Part shown: piece by piece, positions 8,159 through 16,649 of the stretch
How positions within the stretch are numbered: the stretch's first letter is position 1
Layout of the letters: every line of letters starts with the position of its first letter
Assembly (NCBI GenBank): GCA_937936615.1
Contig: CALDDN010000012.1
Coordinates: 1-56,982, forward strand
DNA length: 56,982 bases
Origin: an uncultured Bacteroidia bacterium
GTDB lineage: Bacteria > Bacteroidota > Bacteroidia > J057 > CALDDN01
Reading direction: 5' to 3'
Made by a program: the position numbers and the translations under genes
The notes under the pieces: model-generated
Database searches by the model: none
What the model saw: only the letters and a program-made list of their open reading frames with translations
What the model was told of the DNA's origin: nothing

Positions 8159-9055
8159 ATGGATGCCTTCTGGATTGTGCTGACAGGCGGTCTGGTAGCC
8201 CTACCAGCAGCCCTACTGGGGTCGGTACTGGTGCTGCGCCGCCAAGCCATGCTGGGTGATGCCGTATCGCATGCCGTACTGCCCGGTATCGTGCTGGCCT
8301 ACCTCGCCACGGGCGACCGCGCCTCGCCGGCTCTGCTGGCCGGAGCCGCCGCCGTTGGCCTGATTACCACCCTGTCCATCGACGGCCTGCACCGCCGCCT
8401 CGGCGTGCGGGCCGATGCGGCCATTGCCTTCGTCTATACCGCCCTCTTTGCTTCGGGCGTGGTACTGCTCACGGGCTTTGCCGCCCGCATCGACCTCGAC
8501 CTCGACTGCGTGCTCTTCGGCGAAATTGCCTACGTGCCCCTACGTCCCTGGCTCCTGGCCGACGGCACGAATCTAGGCCCCACAGCTGTCTGGACCCTCG
8601 GAACGGTGGCCCTGCTGGTGGGCGGGTGGGTGCTGGCCCGCTACCGCGAGCTGCAGCTCACGACCTTTGATCCCGATTTTGCCCACTGCACGGGCCTGCG
8701 TCCCCAGCGGCTTCACCTCGAACTGATGGGTCTGGTCTCGCTCCTGACGGTGGCCAGCTTCGAGGCCGTAGGGGCCGTGCTCATCGTGGCCCTACTGGTG
8801 GTACCTGCGGCAGCGGCGGCCTTGGTGGCGGTTCGTTTTGGCGGGCTGCTGGCCGGAGCGGCAGCACTGGGCGTTGCGTCGGCAGCGGGTGGCTACGTTC
8901 TGGCTGTGGGGGTCGATGGCAACATTGCCGGTGGCATCAGCGTGGTAGCAGGGCTGTCTTTTGCCGCAGCCTTGGGCTGGCGTAGCTGGCGGCGGCGCAC
9001 TGGCCGGATTTTTGAACCTGTTTTGCCCGAAAACTCGTCGTCAGCCCGGTTCTAA
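8159..9055 (+). CDS. ABC-3 family metal transporter permease (ZnuB/MntB-like)
   Basis: The 298-residue protein is almost wholly hydrophobic with about eight predicted membrane segments, and carries the ABC-3 family hallmarks: LGSVLVLRRQAMLGDAVSHAVLPG near residues 20-43 and ASFEAVGAVLIVALLVVPAAAA near 200. Such permeases import Zn, Mn or Fe with a periplasmic binding protein and an ATPase; neither partner is next to it. It starts 21 bases after nuoF, in the same direction, so the two are probably co-transcribed. Which metal it carries cannot be read from the sequence. Confidence 0.9.
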   Translation: MDAFWIVLTGGLVALPAALLGSVLVLRRQAMLGDAVSHAVLPGIVLAYLATGDRASPALLAGAAAVGLITTLSIDGLHRRLGVRADAAIAFVYTALFASGVVLLTGFAARIDLDLDCVLFGEIAYVPLRPWLLADGTNLGPTAVWTLGTVALLVGGWVLARYRELQLTTFDPDFAHCTGLRPQRLHLELMGLVSLLTVASFEAVGAVLIVALLVVPAAAAALVAVRFGGLLAGAAALGVASAAGGYVLAVGVDGNIAGGISVVAGLSFAAALGWRSWRRRTGRIFEPVLPENSSSARF

Positions 9056-9133
9056 GACCCGTCGGGCGGCTCGATCCATCGAATGATTGCCATTTATTAA
9101 TCTTGATAAAAAGAAGTATTTGCAAAATCAAAC

Positions 9134-9141
9134 TAAATTTG
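9134..9141 (+). promoter_or_regulatory. Candidate -7 box upstream of the thioredoxin-like gene
   Basis: TAAATTTG matches TAnnTTTG exactly in an AT-rich island, 106 bases before ATG 9248. No -33 TTG lies at the expected spacing. Confidence 0.4.
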
Positions 9142-9247
9142 GAGGCAGGCATTAAAAAATAAAAAAAACAAATTCAAGTTAAAAAAGCAAACGTTCAGCT
9201 CTATTGGGATTCAAGTAAAGAAAGATCGCATGCATAGACCTGAACTC

Positions 9248-9739
9248 ATGAACCGCTTTTGGATGGCCAGCCTGTTTCTGGCCCTGACGGTACTGGGGGG
9301 CACACGGGCTGCCGCCCAAGACGAAAACCCGTGGAAAAGCTGGGACGAAGCTTACGCCCTGGCCCGTCAGCACGACCGCAACGTCTTTTACTTCATTTTT
9401 TCGACCAAGTGCAGCAGCTGCAAGAAGGTGTTTACCGAACACTTTGCCCGTCCCGAAGTTTCGGCACTGGTGCTCAACTACTACGTGCCGGTGATGGCCG
9501 AAGTGGACGACGAAAAAGACCGGATCGTGCACTACAAGGGAGAAAGCCTGACGCAGGACTCGCTGCAAAAGAAGCTGCTGCAGCTGGCCAATTTCACCGA
9601 ACCGGGCTACAAGCTGCCGCTGCTCTTCATCGTCGAACCCCGCGAGGCAGGCACCGACCGCGTCGTTTATTCGCACGGCTACCTGGAACTGAACGACCTG
9701 ATGGCCTTCATTGACAAAAACCGGCGAGGGAACCGCTGA
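9248..9739 (+). CDS. Secreted thioredoxin-fold protein with CxxC
   Basis: ATG at 9248 (an in-frame ATG at 9230 is also possible) opens a signal peptide MNRFWMASLFLALTVLGG ending near AAAQ. The mature domain of about 140 residues is thioredoxin-like: a helix with SWDEAYALARQHDRNVFYF, then the active site CSSCKK preceded by FSTK, and a cis-Pro region (KLPLLFIVEP). This resembles DUF255/SoxW/DsbD-gamma-type periplasmic thioredoxins that reduce or isomerise disulfides; the redox partner is unknown. The downstream phosphotransferase gene begins 3 bases after the stop, so they form an operon. Confidence 0.85.
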   Translation: MNRFWMASLFLALTVLGGTRAAAQDENPWKSWDEAYALARQHDRNVFYFIFSTKCSSCKKVFTEHFARPEVSALVLNYYVPVMAEVDDEKDRIVHYKGESLTQDSLQKKLLQLANFTEPGYKLPLLFIVEPREAGTDRVVYSHGYLELNDLMAFIDKNRRGNR

Positions 9740-9742
9740 CCG

Positions 9743-10735
9743 ATGGCGGGCTGGACGATTGCTCTGGGCGCGGGGGCGGCTGTAGCGGCATTTTCGGCTT
9801 TGCTGGTGGCCTTTGCGGGCCGCATGGAAAACCCCAACTCCCACAACACGAACTACATCCGCTGGGAGCAGCAGCGCAAGCCGCTGGTAGGCGGGCTGGC
9901 CGTACTGCTGGGCTGGCTGCTGGGAGCCGTGCTGCTCACCGAGCAGCAGCCCGATCTGCACCTGAGCCTCTGGCTGGGGCCTGTTGCGCTGGCTTTCGGG
10001 CTGGGGCTGGCCGACGATGCCCACGGCCTGCGTCCCCGCCACAAGCTGCTGGGCCAGATTGCCTGCGGCTTCTGTGTTGTAGGCGAGGGCATGGGAATCG
10101 AAGCTACAGGTTTGAGCTGGCTCGATGCCCTGCTGACGGTGCTCTGGGTGGTGGGGCTGATGAACAGCCTGAACATGCTCGACAACATGGATGGCATCGT
10201 GGCCCTGGTGGGGGCAGGCCTGCTGGCGGCGGGGGCTGTGGCGGGCGTGCCCGCTGGAGCCGATCTGGCGTGGCTGGGCGCAGGCTGCCTGCTGGGTTAT
10301 TTTCTGCTCAACCGCCACCCCTCGCGGCTCTACCTGGGCGATTCGGGCAGCCAGCTGGTAGGCATGCTGCTGGCCCTGTGGGGCATCGCCTATGTGTGGA
10401 ACGCGGCACCGGCAGGCGGTGGCCGGGCAGATACCCTGCTGCGGGTGGCCTGGGCCTATGTGGTGCCCCTGGCCGACACGACGCTCGTTACGGCAGCCCG
10501 TCTGGCACGGGGGCAGTCGCCTGCCGTAGGTGGGCGCGACCACCTGACGCATCACCTGCGCTACCTGGGCCTGCCGGTGGGTGCAGTGGGGCCGCTGCTG
10601 GGTGCGGTGAGCTTTGCAGGCGGGCTGGTGGCCCGGGCTGAATGGGGCCGCTGGCCTACGCTGGGAGGACTGCTGCTGCTGGCCGCCGGCGGCGTTGCGC
10701 TCTATGTTGCCGGCGGGCGGCGGGCACTGGCCTGA
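9743..10735 (+). CDS. Undecaprenyl-phosphate N-acetylhexosamine-1-phosphate transferase (WecA/TagO/MraY family)
   Basis: A 330-residue polytopic membrane protein (about 10-11 segments) of the polyprenyl-phosphate sugar-1-phosphate transferase family. It has the family's Mg-binding and lipid-binding motifs in order: GLGLADDAHGL, NSLNMLDNMDGI, LYLGDSGSQLVG and the cytoplasmic GGRDHLTHHLRYLG (the His-rich UDP-sugar recognition loop). These transfer GlcNAc-1-P or a relative to undecaprenyl phosphate, starting a cell-surface polysaccharide or O-antigen chain. The loop sequence favours the WecA/TagO branch rather than MraY. It is coupled to the upstream thioredoxin-like gene (3-base gap) and faces the HxlR gene. 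Confidence 0.9.
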   Translation: MAGWTIALGAGAAVAAFSALLVAFAGRMENPNSHNTNYIRWEQQRKPLVGGLAVLLGWLLGAVLLTEQQPDLHLSLWLGPVALAFGLGLADDAHGLRPRHKLLGQIACGFCVVGEGMGIEATGLSWLDALLTVLWVVGLMNSLNMLDNMDGIVALVGAGLLAAGAVAGVPAGADLAWLGAGCLLGYFLLNRHPSRLYLGDSGSQLVGMLLALWGIAYVWNAAPAGGGRADTLLRVAWAYVVPLADTTLVTAARLARGQSPAVGGRDHLTHHLRYLGLPVGAVGPLLGAVSFAGGLVARAEWGRWPTLGGLLLLAAGGVALYVAGGRRALA

Positions 10736-10743
10736 ACCGCTGA

Positions 10744-11088
10744 TCAGTCGGTCAGACCGGCTTCGCGCATGAGCTCGAGGCCCCAGTCGCGCAGGCTTTC
10801 GATGACGACAACGGCCCGCAGGCCCGCGGGAGTGATGCGGTATTCGACGCGAGGGGGGACTTGGGCAAAGACTTCACGGGCAATGAGGCCGTGCGCTTCG
10901 AGTTCGCGCAGCTGCGAAGCCAGCATCTTGTCCGATATGCGTGGCATCGAACGCTTCAGTTCGCTATAACGCATGACCTGTTCTTTGAGCCGCCAGAGAA
11001 TGGGCATCTTCCAGGTGCCACCGATGCGTTCCCAGGCAAACTCGACAGGGTTGTAATAGAGCCTGCCCTCGTGATGGAATTCCGGCAT
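10744..11088 (-). CDS. HxlR-family winged-helix transcriptional regulator
   Basis: The 114-residue protein fits the HxlR/MarR-like wHTH family: an N-terminal NPVEFAWERIGGTWKMPILWRL block, recognition helix in RYSELKRSMPRISDKMLASQLRELE, a wing with PPRVEYRITPAG, and a C-terminal helix RDWGLEL. Many family members have Cys directly before PVE (redox or aldehyde sensing); here that position is Asn, so thiol sensing at that site is not possible. It converges with the WecA-like gene (8-base gap). An exact promoter box sits 5 bases before its ATG. Target genes are unknown; the divergent nuoI is the nearest candidate. Confidence 0.9.
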   Translation of the reverse strand: MPEFHHEGRLYYNPVEFAWERIGGTWKMPILWRLKEQVMRYSELKRSMPRISDKMLASQLRELEAHGLIAREVFAQVPPRVEYRITPAGLRAVVVIESLRDWGLELMREAGLTD

Positions 11089-11093
11089 AAGAG

Positions 11094-11101
11094 CAAATTT
11101 A
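11094..11101 (-). promoter_or_regulatory. -7 promoter box of the HxlR gene
   Basis: The minus strand reads TAAATTTGC, an exact TAnnTTTG match with only five bases between its G and the ATG, so the transcript would be leaderless or nearly so. Confidence 0.6.
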
Positions 11102-11228
11102 ACGGTAAATTTCCGGCCCGAGTGCCCGACGGCGACCGGCTTTCGGAAACCGGACCCAATCCTTGCGTGTTTCCCTTGAAAACCTGATATTCGTCAGGCT
11201 GTTGAACCCCAAAAACTGCTTTCCAATC

Positions 11229-11828
11229 ATGGGAAACATACGCTTTGTAACCGGCGACTCGAAACACGAACGTACCCTTACCTTCTGGGAAAAATTGACC
11301 TTCCCCCAGGTTCTCAAAGGTATGGGCTATACCTTCAAGCAGATGTTCCGTGAAAACGTAACGCTGCAATATCCCGAACAAAAACCCGTGCTGGGTGCCG
11401 AGTTCCGCGGTCGGCCCGTGCTCGTGGCCGAGCACGGCCAGGAACGCTGCGTGGCCTGTGGCCTCTGTGCCCGCGCCTGTCCCCCGCTGGCCATCAGCAT
11501 GCAGGCCGCCGAAACCGACGATACCAAGGAACGCTATCCCGCGACCTTCGAGATCGACATGCTCCGCTGCATCTACTGCGGCCTCTGCGAGGAAGTCTGC
11601 CCCGAGGAAGCCATCGTCATGAGCGAGGACTACGACAACGTCTACCTTACGCGCAAAGATGCGATCTACGACAAGCAGCGGCTCCTCGTCCCGACCGAAC
11701 AGCTCAAGCCGCGGCTCGACTTCCTGCGCCGCATGCGCAACCCCAACTTTGGCGTCGTCTACAACTTCGACCCCGCCAACAACCACCACAGCGTGCGCAA
11801 CCGCAGCACCGCAACTGCCCACCCCTAA
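11229..11828 (+). CDS. nuoI: NADH-quinone oxidoreductase subunit I
   Basis: From ATG 11229 (MGNIRFVTG) the protein has 199 residues. It carries two 4Fe-4S ferredoxin motifs, [12 protein letters not shown] and [12 protein letters not shown], which bind clusters N6a and N6b that pass electrons toward the quinone site of complex I. The N-terminal helix region ([16 protein letters not shown]) matches NuoI. The open frame extends 22 codons upstream but without a convincing start. It is followed by a strong terminator and is separated from nuoF by four unrelated genes. Partner subunits must lie elsewhere in the genome. Confidence 0.96.
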   Translation: MGNIRFVTGDSKHERTLTFWEKLTFPQVLKGMGYTFKQMFRENVTLQYPEQKPVLGAEFRGRPVLVAEHGQERCVACGLCARACPPLAISMQAAETDDTKERYPATFEIDMLRCIYCGLCEEVCPEEAIVMSEDYDNVYLTRKDAIYDKQRLLVPTEQLKPRLDFLRRMRNPNFGVVYNFDPANNHHSVRNRSTATAHP

Positions 11829-11863
11829 GGTGCCGGCCAGTCAAGCTCAGAACGTATCTTCAG

Positions 11864-11891
11864 GGGCCGGTTCCTGCGCACCGGCCCTTTG
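11864..11891 (+). terminator. Rho-independent terminator of nuoI
   Basis: An 8-bp stem, GGGCCGGT/ACCGGCCC, with an 8-base loop is followed by TTTGT. It ends about 10 bases before the hslV start codon. Confidence 0.8.
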
Positions 11892-11901
11892 TATTCGCTC
11901 C

Positions 11902-12468
11902 ATGCACTCGACCAACTTTCCCCGCCTGCACGCCACGACAGTGCTGGGCGTACTTCACGGCGGCCGCGCCGCCCTCGGTGCCGATGGGCAGGCCACTCTG
12001 GGCACGACCATCATGAAAAGCAATGTACGCAAGGCGCGCTTTCTGGCCGACGGGCGGCTCATGGCGGGCTTTGCCGGCGGTACAGCCGATGCCTTTACCC
12101 TCATCGAACGCTTCGAGGACAAGCTGGCCAAACACGGTCAAAACCTGCGCCGCGCGGCCATCGAGCTGGCCCGCGACTGGCGGACCGACCGCTACCTGCG
12201 CCGCCTCGAAGCCATGCTCGTGGTGATGAGTGCCACCGAAGGCGTGCTCATCAGTGGTACGGGCGATGTCATCGAACCTGAAGATGGCCTCTTTGCCATT
12301 GGCTCGGGCAGCATGTACGCGCTGGCTGCTGCCCGCGCCCTCGTGCGGCACGCCCCCCACCTCGATGCCGAGGCCATCGTCCGCCAGAGCCTGAGCATTG
12401 CCGCCGATATCTGCATCTACACCAACCACCGCCACGAGGTATTGACCCTTGAGCCTGCCGCGCCGTGA
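11902..12468 (+). CDS. hslV: ATP-dependent protease subunit HslV
   Basis: Start chosen at ATG 11902, giving 188 residues. The short propeptide [11 protein letters not shown] precedes the catalytic N-terminal threonine in TTVLGV (Thr12 before processing). Other HslV signs are [15 protein letters not shown], with the conserved basic residues near the active site, [17 protein letters not shown], and the [14 protein letters not shown] block. HslV forms a dodecameric cytosolic peptidase driven by the HslU ATPase, which is not in this window. The frame extends upstream but those residues overlap nuoI out of frame and are not coding. The next gene overlaps its 3' end by 20 bases. Confidence 0.95.
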   Translation: MHSTNFPRLHATTVLGVLHGGRAALGADGQATLGTTIMKSNVRKARFLADGRLMAGFAGGTADAFTLIERFEDKLAKHGQNLRRAAIELARDWRTDRYLRRLEAMLVVMSATEGVLISGTGDVIEPEDGLFAIGSGSMYALAAARALVRHAPHLDAEAIVRQSLSIAADICIYTNHRHEVLTLEPAAP

Positions 12469-12895
12469 ACTGCCTCTAGCCCGCGACGCCCGGGGTCGCC
12501 TGAAGGTCTACTGCCCGCTGCGCCGCCGCTGGCTGGTCTGTACGCCCGAAGAAGAAGTACGCCAGCAGCTCATCCGCCACCTGGTGGACGATTGCGGCTT
12601 TCCGCCCTTCAACCTGGCGGTCGAACGGCAGATTGCCTTCGGGCAGCTGCGCAAACGCTTCGATCTGGTGGCCTACGGCCCGACGGGCCGTCCGCTGCTG
12701 CTGGCCGAGTGCAAGGCCCCCACAGCGGCCCTCGATGCCGAAGTCTGGTTTCAGGCCCTTGTCTACAACGCGACGCTGGCCGCGCCCTGGCTTCTGCTGA
12801 CCAACGGCCCCGAGCTGCTGCTGCTGCCGGCGGGCCGGTCGGAAGCCGCCCAGTCCTTCGTACCGCCATGGGCCGACCTGCGGGCAAGCAGCTGA
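12449..12895 (+). CDS. HsdR N-terminal-domain protein (HSDR_N_2 type), stand-alone
   Basis: A 148-residue protein matching the type I restriction enzyme R N-terminal domain found alone in Bacteroidota. The pattern is [23 protein letters not shown], then a nuclease-like core with [21 protein letters not shown], where the D...ExK arrangement resembles a PD-(D/E)xK site, and a C-terminal strand [12 protein letters not shown]. No HsdM, HsdS or helicase part is nearby, so restriction activity is unlikely; the function of this family is not established to my knowledge. The only suitable start is TTG at 12449, overlapping hslV by 20 bases, which suggests translational coupling. Confidence 0.82.
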   Translation: MSLPRRELPLARDARGRLKVYCPLRRRWLVCTPEEEVRQQLIRHLVDDCGFPPFNLAVERQIAFGQLRKRFDLVAYGPTGRPLLLAECKAPTAALDAEVWFQALVYNATLAAPWLLLTNGPELLLLPAGRSEAAQSFVPPWADLRASS

Positions 12896-12942
12896 AAAAG
12901 CCTGCGGCGCAACCCAGCGGGCCTGCCGCGTGTTAACGAAGC

Positions 12943-14265
12943 ATGCAGGAACTGGCTTTCTTCTGGCACCGGCGCGACCTGCGCCTCTACGACAACACCG
13001 GTCTGGCTGCGGCCCTCGCTTCGGGACGGCCCGTGCTGCCTGTCTTCATCTTCGACCGCAACATCCTCGATCCCCTGCCGGCCGATGACCGCCGCGTTAG
13101 CTTTCTGCATCGCGAGGTCGAACGCCTGGCCCGCGAGTACGCGGCTGCCGGCGGCCAGCTTATCGTGCGCTACGGCACGCCCGAGCAGGTCTGGAGCGAC
13201 CTCCTCGATGAGTGGCCCGCTGCCCGCGCCCTCTACACCAACCGCGACTACGAACCCTACGCCAAGGCCCGCGACCAGGCCCTTGCCGCCCGTCTGGCCG
13301 AACGGGGCCTGGCTTTTCACGACTTCGCCGACCACGTCCTGCTCGAAAGTGCAGCCGTGCGCACCGATGCCGGTGCGGTCTACAAGGTCTTTACCCCGTA
13401 CAAGAACCGCTGGCTGAGCGTCATCCAGCCCCGCAATCTGGCCGAACGGCCCAGCCAAGAACGCCTCGCAGCCCTGCACCGGCCCGAGGGCCCGCCCCCC
13501 GCTGTGCCCAGCCTCGAAGCGATGGGCTTCCGGGAGGCTAGCGACCTGGAGGTACCCCCCACCCACGTGCCCGACGACCTGATCGCCCGCTACACCGAAG
13601 GCCGCGAACAGCCTGCCGCCGAGGGCACCTCCCGACTGGGGGTTCACCTGCGTTTCGGGACGATCAGCATTCGCGAACTGGCCCGCCGCGCTCAGGCCCT
13701 CAACGCGACCTTCCTCAGTGAACTGATCTGGCGCGATTTCTACAGCCAGATTCTGGATCAATACCCGCAGATCGTCGATCGGGCGTTCAAGCCGGAATAC
13801 GATCGGATCGGCTGGCGAAACGACGCAGCCGCCCAGGCCGATTTCGCTGCCTGGTGCGAGGGCCGCACGGGCTATCCGCTCGTCGATGCGGGCATGCGGC
13901 AGCTGCGCCAGACGGGCTTCATGCACAACCGCGTGCGCATGGTTGTAGCCAGCTTCCTGACCAAGCACCTGCTTATCGACTGGCGGTGGGGCGAACGCTG
14001 GTTCGCTCAATGGCTCCTCGATTTCGATTTGGCTTCCAATATCGGGGGCTGGCAGTGGGCGGCGGGCACGGGCGTCGATGCCGCACCTTATTTCCGGGTG
14101 TTCAACCCCAGCGAGCAGGCCCGCAAGTTCGACCCCGACTGCCGCTACATCCGCCGCTGGGTGCCCGAATTCGAAGACCTGAGCTACCCCCGCCCCCTGG
14201 TCGAGCACCGCTGGGCACGGGAACGGGCCTTGGCCACCTACAAGGCGGCCCTTGGCTCGACCTAG
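12943..14265 (+). CDS. Deoxyribodipyrimidine photolyase (class I)
   Basis: This 440-residue flavoprotein repairs UV-induced cyclobutane pyrimidine dimers with light. The N-terminal alpha/beta antenna domain begins FFWHRRDLRLYDNTGLAAAL. The FAD-binding helical domain has SRLGVHLRFGTISIRE, ELIWRDFYSQIL, GRTGYPLVDAGMRQL, the HNRVRMVVASFLTKHLLIDWR active-site block and NIGGWQWAAGTGVDAAPYFRV-type residues near the C-terminus. These favour a CPD photolyase over a DASH cryptochrome, although substrate specificity is inferred. It stands alone, 47 bases after the HsdR-N gene. Confidence 0.93.
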   Translation: MQELAFFWHRRDLRLYDNTGLAAALASGRPVLPVFIFDRNILDPLPADDRRVSFLHREVERLAREYAAAGGQLIVRYGTPEQVWSDLLDEWPAARALYTNRDYEPYAKARDQALAARLAERGLAFHDFADHVLLESAAVRTDAGAVYKVFTPYKNRWLSVIQPRNLAERPSQERLAALHRPEGPPPAVPSLEAMGFREASDLEVPPTHVPDDLIARYTEGREQPAAEGTSRLGVHLRFGTISIRELARRAQALNATFLSELIWRDFYSQILDQYPQIVDRAFKPEYDRIGWRNDAAAQADFAAWCEGRTGYPLVDAGMRQLRQTGFMHNRVRMVVASFLTKHLLIDWRWGERWFAQWLLDFDLASNIGGWQWAAGTGVDAAPYFRVFNPSEQARKFDPDCRYIRRWVPEFEDLSYPRPLVEHRWARERALATYKAALGST

Positions 14266-14528
14266 CGCATCGGGCCTGAGCCGGAAAGCCTCAGCTGATT
14301 TGCTGCAAAAGTCTGCAACCGACATTTTTTTGATTTTATATTTTTTTAAGCAAAAATTTTTACAGAAAAAATAATTGAAAAAATCATAAAACTGATGCTG
14401 CCATAAACAAGCCCCACGGGCAACGATCATCGGCCCGCCCCCGCACTGACCGCTGCAAGCATCGGGGAAGTGGTCTAATTTTAATTTTTCTAACTTTACC
14501 TGTCTGCATTACCCCCTTATTACCCGTA

Positions 14529-15692
14529 ATGGAAAAACGCACCAGCCTATACGACCAGCACATGGCTGCAGGTGCCAAGATGGCACCCTTTGCCGGCTAC
14601 AGCATGCCCATCCGCTACGCCGGCGATCAGGCCGAGCACCTGCACGTGCGCAGCCGCGTGGGGCTTTTCGATGTCTCGCACATGGGCGAATTCCTGGTGC
14701 GCGGCCCGCAGGCCCAAGCCCTCATTCACTACGTTACCTCGAACGACCCCAGCCGGCTGCCCGTGGGCAAGGCCCAGTACAGCACGCTGCTCAACCCCCA
14801 AGGGGGCATCGTCGATGACCTGATCGTCTACCACCTCGAGGACGAGCTGTTTCTGTTGGTGGTCAATGCTTCGAACGTTGAAAAAGACTGGGCCTACCTC
14901 AACGCCAACAACCCCATGGGGGCCGAGCTGGAGGACATCTCCGAAGCGACCAGCCTGCTGGCCCTCTCGGGACCCGATGCCCCAGCCCTGCTGGCCCGCC
15001 TGACCGACCTGCCTGTCGATGCGATGGGCTACTACGCCTGCAGCAAAGGTACCGTCGCAGGCCTCGATAACCTGTTGGTCTGTACCACGGGCTATACCGG
15101 CGAGAAGACCTACGAGCTGATGTGCCGCAACGCCCAGGCCCTCGACCTGTGGAACGCGCTCTTCGAGGTGGGCCGCGACTTCGACCTGCAGCCCGCGGGG
15201 CTGGCTGCCCGCGACACCTTGCGCCTCGAAATGGGCTACATGCTCTACGGCAACGACATCGACGATACGACAACCCCCCTCGAAGCGGGCCTCAACTGGA
15301 TTACCCGCCTCAAAAAAGCGGGGCACTTCATCGGTGCGGACGTCCTGCGCAAGCAGTCCACCTTGGGAGTCAACCGTCGCCTTATCGGTTTTGTCGTCGA
15401 AGGACAGGGCATCCCCCGCCGCGGTTACGAGCTTTACGAAACCGACCCCTCGGCCGGCACGGCAAGCCTTGGCTGCGCCGGTATGCTGGTCGGCACGGTA
15501 ACATCGGGTGGCTACGGGCCAAGCCTCAAACAGGGCATCGGCATGGCTTATGTCCCCGCGGCACTGGCCCATGAAGGCCAGCTGCTGGAACTCGATGTGC
15601 GGGGCCGCCGCCTGCCCGTGCGGGTGGTGTCCACACCCTTCATCACCACGACCAGCGTCCGGCAGTGGTTCCCCCAGCGCACCCAAGCGTGA
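14529..15692 (+). CDS. gcvT: Aminomethyltransferase, glycine cleavage system T protein
   Basis: The 387-residue T protein transfers the methylene group from the aminomethyl-lipoyl H protein to tetrahydrofolate, releasing ammonia. It shows the GcvT N-terminal [50 protein letters not shown], the YTGEKTYEL block and [19 protein letters not shown], with the C-terminal barrel from about 290. An imperfect -7 box (TAACTTTA) lies about 30 bases before the ATG in a very AT-rich island. The H and P proteins are not in the window. Its stop overlaps the comB start. Confidence 0.96.
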   Translation: MEKRTSLYDQHMAAGAKMAPFAGYSMPIRYAGDQAEHLHVRSRVGLFDVSHMGEFLVRGPQAQALIHYVTSNDPSRLPVGKAQYSTLLNPQGGIVDDLIVYHLEDELFLLVVNASNVEKDWAYLNANNPMGAELEDISEATSLLALSGPDAPALLARLTDLPVDAMGYYACSKGTVAGLDNLLVCTTGYTGEKTYELMCRNAQALDLWNALFEVGRDFDLQPAGLAARDTLRLEMGYMLYGNDIDDTTTPLEAGLNWITRLKKAGHFIGADVLRKQSTLGVNRRLIGFVVEGQGIPRRGYELYETDPSAGTASLGCAGMLVGTVTSGGYGPSLKQGIGMAYVPAALAHEGQLLELDVRGRRLPVRVVSTPFITTTSVRQWFPQRTQA

Positions 15693-16414
15693 AGCCCAGT
15701 GTCCGCGTCTGCCTGACCCCTGCCCTGATCAGCCAGCACGACTGCCGCAGCAGCATCGTGGTGGTGATCGACGTGCTGCGGGCTACGACCACCATTTGCA
15801 CGGCCCTCGGCTTGGGGGCGTCCGGAGTCATCCCCGTAGAAAGTGAGGCCGAGTGCCGCACCTACCGCAATGCCAACTGCCGCATTGCCGGCGAGCGGGG
15901 TGGTGAAAAACTCCCCGGCTTCGACTTGGGCAACTCCCCGCTTGAGTTGCTCAAACACGACTGGCACAACATCCGCCTGGCCCTGACGACGACCAATGGC
16001 ACCCGTGCACTCCACGCCTCGATGCCTTGCCGGCACCTGGTGGTCGGGGCATTTGCCAACCGGACGGTTCTAGCCGGGTGGCTGGCGGCGCAGCAGCTGC
16101 CCGTAGTGCTGCATTGCGCAGGCTGGCGGTGCGAACCCAACTGGGAGGATACCTGGCTGGCTGGCGAGCTGGTGGCGCGGCTGCTGCCCACCCACGAACC
16201 GGGCGACGATACGGCTCTGCTGGCTTTGAGCATTGCCGGCCTCGATGCGGCAACGCTGCGCGAGCGGCTGGCGGCTACCTCGCACTACCAGCGGCTGCTG
16301 CGCCTGGGCCATGCCGCCGACCTCGATTACTGCCTGCAGGCCGATACGCAAGCTGTGGTGCCCCGCTTCGATGGCCTGCTGCTGACCGACGTGCTGAACC
16401 AGCCTGCGGTCTAG
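15689..16414 (+). CDS. comB: 2-phosphosulfolactate phosphatase (ComB family)
   Basis: GTG at 15689 overlaps the gcvT stop (GTGA) and gives 241 residues beginning [12 protein letters not shown], which matches the usual ComB start; an in-frame GTG at 15665 is less likely. Family features are VVVIDVLRATTTICTALGLGA, the ESEAECR segment, GERGGEKLPGFDLGNSPLE and ALTTTNGTRAL. ComB hydrolyses phosphosulfolactate to sulfolactate, a step known from coenzyme M and sulfolactate pathways. Bacteroidota do not make coenzyme M as far as is known, so a role in sulfonate or sulfonolipid (capnine-type) metabolism is a reasonable inference only. Confidence 0.9.
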   Translation: MKPSVRVCLTPALISQHDCRSSIVVVIDVLRATTTICTALGLGASGVIPVESEAECRTYRNANCRIAGERGGEKLPGFDLGNSPLELLKHDWHNIRLALTTTNGTRALHASMPCRHLVVGAFANRTVLAGWLAAQQLPVVLHCAGWRCEPNWEDTWLAGELVARLLPTHEPGDDTALLALSIAGLDAATLRERLAATSHYQRLLRLGHAADLDYCLQADTQAVVPRFDGLLLTDVLNQPAV

Positions 16415-16464
16415 GCCGTTGGGGGAGCTGCCGTATCGCTGGCAGCCGTCTGCACGTTGACCGT

Positions 16465-16489
16465 GGGGGCAGTCGCCTCTTTTTTTCTT
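16465..16489 (+). terminator. Weak candidate terminator after comB
   Basis: GGGGC, a four-base loop, then GCCTC (one G-T pair) is followed by seven T. The stem is only 5 bp. Confidence 0.45.
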
Positions 16490-16561
16490 CTGCTGTGCAA
16501 TATTTTTTGAAAAAGCCTGCCTGGTCGGACTTTATTGGAATAAAATCTGACTGTACGGGCC

Positions 16562-16600
16562 TAAAAAACAGGCGCGGCGGTTGAGCACCGGTTCCGCGCC
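16562..16600 (-). terminator. Terminator of the modular T9SS protein gene
   Basis: On the minus strand GGCGCGG pairs with CCGCGCC around an inner CGGT/ACCG hairpin, and six T follow. It lies 50 bases beyond the stop codon. Confidence 0.8.
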
Positions 16601-16649
16601 CATTTTCCCCTTGGGGATAGGTGGAAAGGGGAATCTGCTCAGGAGTCGC

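Noticed and set aside
9179-10555. A 458-codon open frame on the minus strand
   Set aside because: It is antisense to the thioredoxin-like and WecA-like genes, and its product is full of Gln, His and Pro, a usual artefact of GC-rich coding DNA read backwards.
12763-14430. A 555-codon open frame on the minus strand
   Set aside because: It runs opposite the photolyase gene, which has all family motifs. No motif, start context or promoter supports the antisense frame.
14266-14528. Possible glycine riboswitch before gcvT
   Set aside because: The leader is mostly poly-A/T, and I could not find paired aptamer stems or the conserved glycine-riboswitch core. The region reads as an ordinary promoter island.
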